Assembly (NCBI GenBank): GCA_963836015.1
Contig: CAWIIF010000005.1
Span: forward strand, 239,099 to 303,098
From: CAWCDJ01 sp963836015
Lineage (GTDB): Bacteria > Acidobacteriota > Terriglobia > Bryobacterales > Bryobacteraceae
Direction: 5' to 3'
DNA length: 64,000 bases
The number at the start of each line of letters is the position of its first letter. Position 1 is the stretch's first letter. Shown here in pieces: positions 1 to 8,723 of this stretch. The notes beneath the pieces are model-generated. The model was not told where the DNA came from. It made no database searches and was given only the letters and a program-made list of their open reading frames with translations. The position numbers and the translations under genes are program-made.

Positions 1-1
1 C

Positions 2-637
2 CACACGGAACTGGCCGAGGATTTGTCCATAGCACTGCTCTTGACGCTGGACCGGCTGTCGCCGCTTGAGCGGGCTGCCTTCCTGCTGCACGACGTGTTC
101 GATTTCTCGTTTACCGAAGTGGCCGCGGCACTGGAGCGGAGCGAGGCTGCGTGCCGGCAGCTTGCCGCTCGCGCACGCGCCCACGTGCGCGCAGTACGGC
201 CGCGCGGCACCGTCGCGCCGCCGGCGCGCTCGGGCGAGATCGATGCGAAGCATGCGCAACTCATGTCCGCATTCGTGGCGGCAACGCGTTCGGGCGATCT
301 CAACGCGCTGACGCAGCTGCTCGCGAGCGACGTGCGCGTCGTGACGGACGGCGGCGGCAAGGTGGCGGCGGCGCTGAACGTGCTCGACGGCGCCGATCGC
401 ACGGCGCGGTTCCTGGTCGGCGCCACACGCAAAGGGTGGCGCGAGGACTTCACGCTGCGCTTTGCGACTATTAATGGCCTGCCCGGCGTCATTCTGGACG
501 GACCCGAGGGGCCGGTTCAGACTACGACTTTCGCGATTGAGGGCGACGTTATTCGGGCGCTGTACGTGGTACGCAATCCGGACAAGTTGCGGCATTTAGC
601 GGCGGCATCGGGGCCGCACGAAAGCAGTCCCCGATGA
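2..637 (+). CDS. ECF sigma factor with SnoaL-like C-terminal domain (partial, 5' end outside window)
   Basis: The frame is open from base 2, so the gene begins before the window. The first part reads as sigma region 4: 'LDRLSPLERAAFLLHDVF' followed by a helix-turn-helix around 'SFTEVAAALERSEAACRQ'. This is the RNA polymerase segment that contacts the -35 element. About 130 residues follow that resemble the SnoaL/NTF2-like domain of SigJ/ECF41-type sigma factors ('LNALTQLLASDVRVVTDGGGK'). In that family the extension modulates sigma activity and replaces a separate anti-sigma factor. Region 2 is not visible because it lies upstream. The gene converges on the ADOP gene with a 68-base gap. Any in-frame methionine here, such as the codon at 23, is internal. 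Confidence 0.85.
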   Translation, partial: HTELAEDLSIALLLTLDRLSPLERAAFLLHDVFDFSFTEVAAALERSEAACRQLAARARAHVRAVRPRGTVAPPARSGEIDAKHAQLMSAFVAATRSGDLNALTQLLASDVRVVTDGGGKVAAALNVLDGADRTARFLVGATRKGWREDFTLRFATINGLPGVILDGPEGPVQTTTFAIEGDVIRALYVVRNPDKLRHLAAASGPHESSPR

Positions 638-705
638 GCAAGCAGTCTTCGGCGTCGTCATCCCCGGGTTCCTCGCGAAAGGCAGCTGACAGGCGGTCGT
701 TTTCA

Positions 706-3204
706 TTACTCCCAACGGAGGGCGCTCATCGGATCGATCGCGGTGGCGCGGCGGGCGGGGATGTAGCCGGCCAGGGCGGTTACGGCGGCGATCCCCAGCG
801 AGGCGGCGGCCATGGTGAGTAAGTCGGTAGGTTGGACGCCGAATAACTGCGTCTGAATCAGGCGAGTTACGGCATAGGCGCCGACGAGGCCGATGGCCAC
901 GCCGATGCCGGCGAGCGTGAGGGTTTCGCGCAACACCATCCACACCACGGAGCCCTGGCCTGCGCCGAGGGCCATGCGGATCCCGATCTCGCGCGTGCGG
1001 CGGGCCACCATGAAGGCCATCACGCCATAGAGCCCGAGGGCCGCGAGCAGGGTGGCGAGACATCCGAAGACGCTCGAAAGGGTGGCCAGGAGCCGCTCGG
1101 TGAGCAGCGAGATCTCCATCTGGTGGTCCAAGGTGCGCATATCGTACATGGGCACGCCGGCATCCACTCCGCGGACGGCCGCGCGCAGGGTGTTGAACAT
1201 GCTGGTAGGGTCGCCGGGGGCGCGCACGTAGACCGTACCTCCGTTAGGCCCCGACTGAGCAGCGGGAACATAGAGCTCGTAGGGAATCTCGTCGCGCAGG
1301 CTTTCGTATTTCGTATCGCCCACCACGCCCACGATCTGGATATCCGTCTTGGTGCCCGGATCGATACCCATGCCGATGTGGCGGCCGAGGGGGTTGGCGT
1401 CCCCGAAGTACCGCTTGACGAACTTCTGGTTCACGATCCCCACTTTGGGGGCTCCGGCGACGTCGCGGTCCGTGAAGTCGCGGCCCAGCAGGACGGGGAT
1501 TTTCAACGTCTGAAAAAAGCCGGGGCTGCAAAACTGCATGTGCGGATCGGGGCGCTCATCCTGTTTGGCCGAGTAACCTTCGATGGTGACCCAGTTATCC
1601 CACTCGTTGTCTTCGAGCACCGGGACCACGGCGAAGGTGTGAGACTCGACGCCGGGGAGCGCGCTCAACGTTTCGTGGAGGCGCCGGAAATAATCGGTGG
1701 TCCACTTCGGGTCGTAGCGGTTCATGGTGGGATCGACATCGAAGGCGAGCAGGTTTTTGACCTCGAAGCCGGGATTGAGCGTTTTCAGGTTGCGAAGGCT
1801 CTGCAGGAACAGCCCGGCGCCGATCAGCAGGAGCAGGGAAAGCGACACCTGCGCCACGACCAGGCCTTTGCGCAATCCGGCGGAGCCGCCGTGGAGCACA
1901 CTGCCCGCCTGGTCTTTCAGGGTATTCGCCAGGCTCGGACGGGTGGATTGCATCGCCGGAACCAGTCCGAAGACGCCGCCCGCCAAGAGCGAGATGACGA
2001 AGGTGAAACCGAGGACGGTCCAATCGGGGGTGCTGGAAAGGGAGAGCGGGGTGTGTCCGGAGGGCAGAAAATCGATCAAGGCCTGGTCGATCACGATGGC
2101 CAGGCCGACGCCTAAAGACCCGCCGACCGCCGCGAGCACCAGGCTTTCCACCAGCAACTGGCGGATGAGCCGACCGCGCCCCGCGCCCAATGCCAGGCGG
2201 ACGGCGATCTCCTTCTGGCGCGCCGAGGCGCGCGCGATCAGCAGATTCGCCAGGTTGGAGCAGGCGATGAGGAGCACGAGGCCGACGATGCCCATGAGGG
2301 CGAAGAGCGGCTTGGAGTAGGCCTTGCGAAGGTTGGAGCGGCCCTTGGAGCCGGGCATCACCTCCATCCACATTTTGAGGAACTCCTGCTTGACGAGAGG
2401 CGCGGCCTTGGCGAAGGGCTTCTCCGTCACCTCGCGGTTCAGAATCTGGTGGAACAGCGGCTGCAGCCCGGCTTGCGCCTTCTCCCTGGTGATGCCGGGC
2501 TTGAGGCGGCCGAAGACCTCGGTCCAGCGGAACCGGTCGTTATTCAGGCGGCTGAAATCCGAACGGGGCAGGTCGTCCTTCATGGTCATCGGAATGCGGA
2601 TCTGGGGCGCGCGGCCGGGCTCCACGCCGTCGAACCCCGCCGGGCTCACACCGATGATGGTGAGCGACCGGCCATTGACCACGATCTGCTTACCGACGAT
2701 GTTGCGGTCAGCGCCGAAGCGCGCGCGCCAGTAGCCGTAGCTGAGCACGGCGAGGGGATGGCCGCCCTGGACCAGATCGTCGGAAGCGGTGAAGACGCGG
2801 CCCGCAGCCGCGCCGATTCCGAGGACCGGGAAGTAGTTGCCGGAAACAAAATCGGCCCCGATCAGCTCCGTGCGGCCCTCGAACGAAGCGCTCACGGTGC
2901 TCGGGTAGGTGCAGAACATGCCGCTGAAGACCTGGTTCTTGTCGCGGATTTCCTGATACATCGGGTAAGAAAGCCGATCGGGACCGTTATTGCCGCCGTA
3001 GTGCCGGCCGCGCCCCGCCAGCATCACGAGCTGCTCCGGATCTTTCACGGGAAGCGGCTGCAGGATGAGCTGGTTGATGAGGGTGAAGATCGCGGTGTTG
3101 GCTCCTATGCCCAGGGCAAGCGAAAGCACGGCTACAGCCAGAAAAACGGGCGACTTGCGCAAGGAGCGCAGGGAATACAGGAGATCTCGCAGTATCGCGG
3201 CCAT
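706..3204 (-). CDS. ADOP-family ABC transporter permease (FtsX/MacB-like)
   Basis: 832 residues. The N-terminus 'LRDLLYSLRSLRKSP' with 'LSLALGIGANTAIF' is the hallmark of the acidobacterial duplicated orphan permease family. A MacB-type periplasmic core domain precedes a first FtsX membrane block near residue 300 ('LLIACSNLANLLIARASARQKEIAVRLALGAGR'). A second core and FtsX block follow, ending 'ARRATAIDPMSALRWE'. The frame stays open upstream to 3477, but that part overlaps the GH13 gene and lacks family similarity. I therefore start at 3204, where MAAILRD begins. A -10-like TATAAC lies 6 bases before the ATG and there is no Shine-Dalgarno. No ATPase gene is adjacent, as usual for this family; partner and substrate are unknown. 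Confidence 0.93.
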   Translation of the reverse strand: MAAILRDLLYSLRSLRKSPVFLAVAVLSLALGIGANTAIFTLINQLILQPLPVKDPEQLVMLAGRGRHYGGNNGPDRLSYPMYQEIRDKNQVFSGMFCTYPSTVSASFEGRTELIGADFVSGNYFPVLGIGAAAGRVFTASDDLVQGGHPLAVLSYGYWRARFGADRNIVGKQIVVNGRSLTIIGVSPAGFDGVEPGRAPQIRIPMTMKDDLPRSDFSRLNNDRFRWTEVFGRLKPGITREKAQAGLQPLFHQILNREVTEKPFAKAAPLVKQEFLKMWMEVMPGSKGRSNLRKAYSKPLFALMGIVGLVLLIACSNLANLLIARASARQKEIAVRLALGAGRGRLIRQLLVESLVLAAVGGSLGVGLAIVIDQALIDFLPSGHTPLSLSSTPDWTVLGFTFVISLLAGGVFGLVPAMQSTRPSLANTLKDQAGSVLHGGSAGLRKGLVVAQVSLSLLLLIGAGLFLQSLRNLKTLNPGFEVKNLLAFDVDPTMNRYDPKWTTDYFRRLHETLSALPGVESHTFAVVPVLEDNEWDNWVTIEGYSAKQDERPDPHMQFCSPGFFQTLKIPVLLGRDFTDRDVAGAPKVGIVNQKFVKRYFGDANPLGRHIGMGIDPGTKTDIQIVGVVGDTKYESLRDEIPYELYVPAAQSGPNGGTVYVRAPGDPTSMFNTLRAAVRGVDAGVPMYDMRTLDHQMEISLLTERLLATLSSVFGCLATLLAALGLYGVMAFMVARRTREIGIRMALGAGQGSVVWMVLRETLTLAGIGVAIGLVGAYAVTRLIQTQLFGVQPTDLLTMAAASLGIAAVTALAGYIPARRATAIDPMSALRWE

Positions 3205-3216
3205 CGAGTGGTTATA
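3205..3216 (-). promoter_or_regulatory. -10-like hexamer 6 bases before the ADOP start
   Basis: On the minus strand TATAAC (3216 to 3211) sits six bases before the ATG at 3204. Transcription would then begin at or next to the start codon, giving a leaderless message. I see no good -35 hexamer. The same layout occurs at several other genes in this window. Confidence 0.4.
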
Positions 3217-3260
3217 CTGCGCAGGCACGAAAAGGTTACGGACTTCCGGCGAAAAAACGG

Positions 3261-5378
3261 CTAGTTCTGCCAGTTGACGTTGACGAAGGCCGTCCCGTTG
3301 GAAGGCACCGTGAACTTGTGATTGGGGCCGTTTTCCCAGGTGACGGCGCCGTTGCCGGCGATCCTGATGAATTTGAATTCGATGGCCGCGCCCGCGGGCA
3401 CCCCGACATTCAGAAACCAGTTCGGGTAGTTGGGCGCCAGCATGGGGCCGACCGCGCCATCCCAGGTGGTGCTCCAATTCCCGAGCTCCACGGTGCTTCC
3501 GGTGAGGAAGATGTAGTCGCCGAAGTTGGTGGGGGTGGCGCTATTTACGGTGAACGTCACTGGGATCAGTCTGGCGCCGAGGACCGTGAATGGCACGGTG
3601 TTGGAGACATGCGAGGAGGAATCCCAAACGCTCACATTGTAGTTTCCATTCGCCAGCGCGGGCACTTTGACGACCATTTGCGTAGGGCTCGCACTGACCA
3701 CGGCCACGGCGGTGGTCCCGAACCTTACGGTGTTCGTCCCGGAGAAGGCGCCGGCCAGGGTGACCTGCACGCCCGGCTGCGCGACGTCCGGACCGGCCGA
3801 GGCCAGAACGGGCGTGGCAGGCGCGGCGGGCTGAAACTGCCACACCGAAACGGAATGCGCCGGCAGATTGAAGTCCGGGACCGGATTGTTTCCGCCGCCG
3901 TTCTTCACCGTAAGGGACGTCCCGCCGAGGAGACCCAGGTAGTCGCTGTATAATGCCGGCGGGAGCGCCGTGAACAGACCGCCGATTGGGGCCGCGGTCG
4001 TCTCGCTCTTGTTGATCGCCACGAGGACAACGCTCCCGGCGAAGGCGCGCTCGTAGATGTACACATCGTTGGAGATCCAGCGCTGCCGGATCGTGCCGTC
4101 GGGAATGGCTGCGTTGGCTTTGCGGAGGGCCGCCAGTTTCCCGATCAGCTTGTAGGCTGTCGTGGTGGTGTCGAAACTGGTCATCATCGGCCGGTTGAAC
4201 GGATCGTTGCCGTTATTGGTGTCGTTGTGTAGGTACTGCTCGGTGCCGTAGTAGATCACCGGCACGCCGCGACAGGTCATGAGGAACGCCAGCGCCTCGT
4301 GGAGGCGGTTCTGGCTGTTGCGGATGGAGAGGAAACGCTGCCGGTCGTGATTGTCGATAAACGTCACCAGGTCGTTAGCCTGCTGGAAGTTCACCGCCTC
4401 CTGCGAGAGGACGCCATCGATCTCCGGGAATCCGTTGTCCCAGGCGAACACATCGTCGATGGCATGGTAAAGGGGAAAGTCGAGCGCCGAAAAACCCGAC
4501 CGGTTGGCGAACTTATAAAGGTCGTGATACAGGGGATCGGAGGTGGTGTCGGCAATCCATTCGCCGAACGTGAAAGTGTCGGCAGTGGTATAAATGCTGT
4601 TCACGAAAGTGTATAGCCAGCCCCAGGTGGCGTGCTTGATGGCGTCGATCCGGAAACCGTCCACCTTATGCTGCTGGAAGAGCTGCGCGGCGCTCTTCAG
4701 GTAAGCGTCGACCGTGGAGTTCTCCTGGTTGAAATCGGAGAGATTGGACAGTGTGTAATACTGCACCTGGTAGCGATCGTTGAAGTCTTTAATATTCGGG
4801 TTGTGGTGATAGTAACCATTCGTGTCGTTCGTGTAATTGCCTAACAGCGTACCACTGTCATAGAAAGCGCCGAATTCGCCGTTGTTATTGTTGTTGGAAT
4901 GGTTCGGCGCGAAATCGACGATCACCTTGATGCCGAGTCCATGAGCGGCCGTGACCAGGTTATCGAAGGCCGTCCAGGAATTGGCGGGGTCTCCGAAGTG
5001 CTCCTCAATCCTCTTGAAATCGCGGCCCTGGTATCCATGATACGGGGCGCCGATCGAGGAACCGCCGATATTGGTGTTTTCGTTGTCCACCGGCGGCGAG
5101 ATCCAGATAGCGGTCACGCCCATTCCGGCCAGGTAGGAGAGTTTCTGCTGGATGCCGGCCAGGTCTCCTCCCCAGTAGGCCTGCCAGTTGGTTTTGGACG
5201 GGTCGTACAAGCCGCTGCTCTGCGGCGGATTGTTATTACCCGAACTTCCATCGAAGAAGCGGTCGGTAATGATCTGGTAGATGACTTCGCGCTTGAAATC
5301 GGCGGAATTCAAGGCGATTGGCGTGAGGAAGGCGAGGGCCAGCGGCAGGCCGAGTTTTACGAGGAGTTGGTTGTACAT
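3261..5378 (-). CDS. Secreted GH13 alpha-amylase / cyclodextrin glucanotransferase-like enzyme with TIG and CBM20 domains
   Basis: 705 residues, the size of cyclomaltodextrin glucanotransferases. A signal peptide spans about residues 1-25. The GH13 barrel follows, with 'VIVDFAPNH' (region I), 'GFRIDAIKH' (nucleophile Asp245), 'FGEWI' (acid/base Glu273) and 'FIDNHD' (third acid Asp345). After the C-domain a TIG/IPT-like domain spans roughly 525-600, and a CBM20 starch-binding domain closes the protein ('IPVTFTVNSATPTNFGDYIFLTGS' begins it). The domain order GH13-C-TIG-CBM20 is that of CGTases and related maltogenic amylases. Whether it cyclises or only hydrolyses cannot be read from the sequence. 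It probably acts outside the cell or in the periplasm on starch. A CAGAAT hexamer lies 11 bases before the ATG. Confidence 0.92.
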   Translation of the reverse strand: MYNQLLVKLGLPLALAFLTPIALNSADFKREVIYQIITDRFFDGSSGNNNPPQSSGLYDPSKTNWQAYWGGDLAGIQQKLSYLAGMGVTAIWISPPVDNENTNIGGSSIGAPYHGYQGRDFKRIEEHFGDPANSWTAFDNLVTAAHGLGIKVIVDFAPNHSNNNNNGEFGAFYDSGTLLGNYTNDTNGYYHHNPNIKDFNDRYQVQYYTLSNLSDFNQENSTVDAYLKSAAQLFQQHKVDGFRIDAIKHATWGWLYTFVNSIYTTADTFTFGEWIADTTSDPLYHDLYKFANRSGFSALDFPLYHAIDDVFAWDNGFPEIDGVLSQEAVNFQQANDLVTFIDNHDRQRFLSIRNSQNRLHEALAFLMTCRGVPVIYYGTEQYLHNDTNNGNDPFNRPMMTSFDTTTTAYKLIGKLAALRKANAAIPDGTIRQRWISNDVYIYERAFAGSVVLVAINKSETTAAPIGGLFTALPPALYSDYLGLLGGTSLTVKNGGGNNPVPDFNLPAHSVSVWQFQPAAPATPVLASAGPDVAQPGVQVTLAGAFSGTNTVRFGTTAVAVVSASPTQMVVKVPALANGNYNVSVWDSSSHVSNTVPFTVLGARLIPVTFTVNSATPTNFGDYIFLTGSTVELGNWSTTWDGAVGPMLAPNYPNWFLNVGVPAGAAIEFKFIRIAGNGAVTWENGPNHKFTVPSNGTAFVNVNWQN

Positions 5379-5469
5379 ATCGCGACTTTATTCTGATACC
5401 CGGCGCTGAATTGTCTGTAAAAGGACCAAGGCGTCTGGAAATCATCTACTATTTGAGAACTGGTTTGCA

Positions 5470-5486
5470 CATAATAGGTGCCACTC
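5470..5486 (+). promoter_or_regulatory. -10-like CATAAT before the DUF2278 gene
   Basis: CATAAT at 5470-5475 is followed by AGGTGCCACTC and then the ATG at 5487. There is no Shine-Dalgarno between them. The element CATAATAGGT is repeated before the M20 gene at 7244. A short or absent leader is inferred. Confidence 0.4.
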
Positions 5487-6191
5487 ATGGCCAAAACGCT
5501 TCTTTACGGTGTACTGAAAGGTACGGTTACGGGACATCTGCGGGATGCGGATGACGATCACTATCAGATCCTGGTATCGGCAGGCGATGCGATGTTCCGG
5601 ATTGCCGTCAACGTGCACTCGAGCCTCAAGCCGCCGGACCTGCTATTTCAGAGCCTTGCTGCGTTGCCGGCGGAGCTGAAGGAAGGGCTCACAGCGCTGC
5701 CCGCGGGCTTCAAGAAACTGGCGAGCAAGCCAGGCGGACTGGCGCAGGACTTTGTCCGCGGGGGCATTCTCAAGACCGATAAGTTCAAAGTGGTGCCAGG
5801 CGATGTTCCGGGCGTCGACAACGACCTGAAGGACACGATGGAGAGCGCGGTGGTTGCGGCTGTCGACCAGCAGGGCGCGATGGTCTATGCGTTCGGCGCG
5901 AGGTGGGGTCCGGAGACCAAGAAAGATCAATACTTCAAATTCGTCCCGGGCAACGGGATTCACGACATCCACATGAACCAGGGAAACGACAAGGGTCATG
6001 CGGGCGACGACGGCATCTACCATGACGGGTGCCTGATCTTCGAGTATCCCAATGGGAAATACCGCGCTTTTTTCATGGCCTTCCAGTCGCAGACCTTTCA
6101 GACGGACGACAAGACGGGCCATGCCCTCACGGGCGGCGGCACGACTCCTACTCCGTCCAAAAAGAAGAAACCACGTAAAAGGCGTAAGTAG
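5487..6191 (+). CDS. DUF2278 (YukJ-like) family protein
   Basis: 234 residues from the ATG at 5487; an in-frame GTG at 5478 would add three residues. The start 'LLYGVLKGTVTGHLRDADDDHYQILV' and the later 'GNGIHDIHMNQGN' and 'DGIYHDGCLIF' match the DUF2278/YukJ family, whose biochemical role is not established. No signal peptide or membrane segment is seen, so the protein is probably cytoplasmic. The C-terminus is a lysine/arginine-rich tail (KKKKPRKRRK) that could bind nucleic acid or be disordered. It converges on mtnA with a 16-base gap, too short for an obvious hairpin terminator. Confidence 0.85.
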   Translation: MAKTLLYGVLKGTVTGHLRDADDDHYQILVSAGDAMFRIAVNVHSSLKPPDLLFQSLAALPAELKEGLTALPAGFKKLASKPGGLAQDFVRGGILKTDKFKVVPGDVPGVDNDLKDTMESAVVAAVDQQGAMVYAFGARWGPETKKDQYFKFVPGNGIHDIHMNQGNDKGHAGDDGIYHDGCLIFEYPNGKYRAFFMAFQSQTFQTDDKTGHALTGGGTTPTPSKKKKPRKRRK

Positions 6192-6207
6192 TAGCCGTGG
6201 GCCGGCC

Positions 6208-7233
6208 TTACCCTATCAGGCCGCGCAGAGACTCCTGGTAGGGCGCGCGCGCGACGCCCTTTTCCGTGATGATGGCGGAGACGTAGCGCGCGGGGGTCAC
6301 GTCGAAGGCGGGGTTCTCGACCGCCGTTCCGGCGGGCGCGACGGGGTGTCCGAAGACGTGCGTTACTTCGGCGGCGGGGCGCTGCTCGATGGGGATCAGG
6401 TCGCCGGACGCGAGCGTCAGGTCGAGCGTCGAAACCGGCGCGGCGACATAGAACGGCACGCCGTTCTCTTTCGCCAGCACCGCTACCGAGTAGGTGCCCA
6501 CTTTGTTGGCCACGTCACCGTTGGCGGCGATGCGGTCGGCGCCGACCACCACGCAGCCGATGCGTCCCGACTTCATGAAATGGCCGGCCATGTTGTCGGT
6601 GATGAGCGTGGTCGGGATGCCGTCCTGCTGCAACTCCCAGACGGTGAGGCGGGCGCCTTGCAGAAAGGGGCGGGTCTCGTCGGCGAAAACGTCGATCTGC
6701 TTGCCGCACTCCACGGCGGCGCGGATCACTCCGAGCGCGGTGCCGTAGCCGGCGGTGGCGAGGGCTCCGGCGTTGCAGTGGGTGAGCACCGTTTTCGCGG
6801 CGGGAACCAGCGGCGCACCATGGCGGCCGATGGCGCGGTTGATGGCGATGTCCTCTTCCTTTACGAGCTTCGCTTCTTCGACCAGGCGGACGCGGATCTC
6901 CGCGAGGGGACGCCCGCGCATGCCGGCATACAGCCGCTTCATGCGGTCGATAGCCCAGAAGAGGTTGACGGCGGTAGGGCGGGTGCGGGCGAGCGTGCCG
7001 CAGATGGTTTCCACCTGCGCGTCCAGATCGGCGGCGGAGGCATGGAGGACACCGAGGGCCACCCCCATGGCGGCGGCCACCCCGATGGCCGGCGCGCCGC
7101 GGATGATCATATCCTTGATGGCCGCGGCGACCTCTTCATACGTGCGGCAGGTGACGAACGTCTCTTCGAGCGGCAGCCGGGTCTGGTCGATCATGACCAC
7201 CCCGGCATCGGTCCATTGGATTGTTTCCACCAT
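6208..7233 (-). CDS. mtnA: Methylthioribose-1-phosphate isomerase
   Basis: 341 residues. It converts 5-methylthioribose-1-phosphate to the ribulose form in the methionine salvage pathway, in the cytoplasm. Family signatures are 'RGAPAIGVAAA' (about 45-55), the catalytic cysteine in 'LTHCNAG' (Cys153) and the catalytic aspartate in 'VVGADRIAANGDVANKVGTY' (Asp233). The frame stays open far upstream to 8607, but that extension is antisense to the M20 gene and is not coding. I start at 7233 (MVETIQW), which gives the usual family length. No other methionine-salvage gene lies nearby. It is divergent from the M20 gene with only 24 bases between start codons. Confidence 0.95.
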   Translation of the reverse strand: MVETIQWTDAGVVMIDQTRLPLEETFVTCRTYEEVAAAIKDMIIRGAPAIGVAAAMGVALGVLHASAADLDAQVETICGTLARTRPTAVNLFWAIDRMKRLYAGMRGRPLAEIRVRLVEEAKLVKEEDIAINRAIGRHGAPLVPAAKTVLTHCNAGALATAGYGTALGVIRAAVECGKQIDVFADETRPFLQGARLTVWELQQDGIPTTLITDNMAGHFMKSGRIGCVVVGADRIAANGDVANKVGTYSVAVLAKENGVPFYVAAPVSTLDLTLASGDLIPIEQRPAAEVTHVFGHPVAPAGTAVENPAFDVTPARYVSAIITEKGVARAPYQESLRGLIG

Positions 7234-7257
7234 GAAGTACCAGCATAATAGGTACTC
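7221..7257. promoter_or_regulatory. Overlapping divergent promoters between mtnA and the M20 gene
   Basis: On the plus strand TTGTTT (7221-7226), 17 bases and CATAAT (7244-7249) form a plausible sigma-70 promoter, with the M20 ATG 8 bases further on. On the minus strand the same core reads TATTAT (7250-7245), 11 bases before the mtnA ATG. A perfect inverted repeat GTACC (7237-7241) and GGTAC (7251-7255), spacer 9, encloses both -10 boxes. Shared control of the two genes is inferred. Confidence 0.5.
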
Positions 7258-8679
7258 ATGAAAATCCTTGCATGCGCCGCCATTTTTGCGGCGGCGGCTT
7301 TGGCCCAGGAAACCCCCACCGAGAGGGACGCGGCGCGGGATGTGCTCCACCAGATGGCGGAGCTCGAGAAGAGCATCGATGTCTCGGGATTGGTGGAGCG
7401 GCTGAGCGCCCCGAACGCCGAGCGCGACAAAGTCACCGCGCGGGCCCGGCAGCTTATGGATACCGAGCTGCTGGCGATGGCCGACGACATCACCAAGCAT
7501 CCGGAGATCGGCTTCGAAGAGAAGCGCTCGGTGGGGATCCTGGTGGATTACCTGCGGAAGCACAATTTCGACGTGACGGTGGGGGTGGCCAACCTGCCCA
7601 CCGCCTTCGTAGCGCGCTATAAGGGCAACCACGGCGCGCCGAACCTGGGGGTGATTCTGGAATACGACGCGCTGCGCGGCACCCAGCGGCCCTTTCACGG
7701 GGACCAGCACAGCGCGCAGGGGCCGGTGGGCATCGCCGCGGCAGTGGCCATGGCGGAGTACCTGGAGCGCTCGCACGCCCCGGGCAGCGTGGTGGTCTTC
7801 GGGACACCGGGCGAGGAGATGATGCCGCCGGTGGCCAAGACCGATATGTTCCAGGCGGGCGTGTTCAACGGCATGGACGTGATCGTGCGCAGCCATTCGG
7901 TGAGCGCCACCAACCGTCCGGCGCCGGGCTTCGGCACGTGCTGCCTCAATATCGACGGCGTGAAGTACACGTTTTCGGGGGCGCCGGCGCACCAGATGAC
8001 GCCGTGGGCGGGGCGCAACGCGCTCGAAGCGGTGATCCACCTGTTCAACAATATCGACGCGGCGCGCACCACCATGCGGCCGGAAGCGCGCATACAGGGC
8101 GTGATCACCGAGGGCGGGGCCGCGCCCAACGTGGTGCCCGACCGCACGCAGGCCGATTTCTACATACGCTATCCGGACGCCGTCTACCTGGCGCAGGTGC
8201 GGGAAGCCGTGGACAATGCAGCGCGCGCCGCGGCGCTGGCCACCGGCACCAAGGTGAAGATCGACAACTACGGCCGGCTGCGGGACGGCATCTCGGTGGC
8301 CACGCTTTCCGAGGTGGCTTTCGCCCATATGAAGCAGTTCGGCGCCACCAACGTGGCGGCGGCTCCGGGAAAGCCGCAGGGGTATGAGGAGACCGGCAGC
8401 GTTTCGAGCGCGATTCCGGGGATCGGGTTCGCGGCCCAGACCTCGACCTACGCCAACCACACCTACGAGATGGAAACCGACGCGCTGGCGGAGATCGGCC
8501 ATCACGGCTTCGTGGTCGATGCCGAATCGATGGCCGCGCTGCTCTTCGATTTCGAAACCCACCCCGATTACCGCGCGGCGGTGAAGCGCGAATTCGACGG
8601 CATCCACGCGTTATTCGGCGAATACCAGGAAGCCCTTCAGAAGGTCTACCCGCGGCCTAATGTGCCCGATCCGCGGTAA
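7258..8679 (+). CDS. M20-family amidohydrolase / peptidase (AbgB-like), exported
   Basis: 473 residues with a cleavable signal peptide (about residues 1-16, ending AALAQ). A long N-terminal helix leads into an M20 core: 'ITKHPEIGFEE', 'GVILEYDALRG', 'GDQHSAQGPVGIAAAVAMAEYL' and 'GTPGEEM' supply the expected metal ligands and catalytic glutamate. A dimerisation lid includes 'YTFSGAPAHQMTPWAGRNALEA'. This resembles the p-aminobenzoyl-glutamate / N-acyl amino acid hydrolase branch (AbgB, HipO relatives). The substrate is unknown but is probably an N-acylated amino acid or dipeptide in the periplasm. The start at 7258 is fixed by the signal peptide; no Shine-Dalgarno is present. Confidence 0.9.
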   Translation: MKILACAAIFAAAALAQETPTERDAARDVLHQMAELEKSIDVSGLVERLSAPNAERDKVTARARQLMDTELLAMADDITKHPEIGFEEKRSVGILVDYLRKHNFDVTVGVANLPTAFVARYKGNHGAPNLGVILEYDALRGTQRPFHGDQHSAQGPVGIAAAVAMAEYLERSHAPGSVVVFGTPGEEMMPPVAKTDMFQAGVFNGMDVIVRSHSVSATNRPAPGFGTCCLNIDGVKYTFSGAPAHQMTPWAGRNALEAVIHLFNNIDAARTTMRPEARIQGVITEGGAAPNVVPDRTQADFYIRYPDAVYLAQVREAVDNAARAAALATGTKVKIDNYGRLRDGISVATLSEVAFAHMKQFGATNVAAAPGKPQGYEETGSVSSAIPGIGFAAQTSTYANHTYEMETDALAEIGHHGFVVDAESMAALLFDFETHPDYRAAVKREFDGIHALFGEYQEALQKVYPRPNVPDPR

Positions 8680-8723
8680 CGTATGATAACGGAAGACACG
8701 CCATACCTAGTCCGGGCTTCAGT

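Noticed and set aside
6208..8607. A single 799-codon minus-strand frame covering mtnA and beyond
   Set aside because: Only the last 341 codons match mtnA. The upstream part is the antisense of the M20 gene, rich in His/Arg, and is a GC-driven shadow frame.
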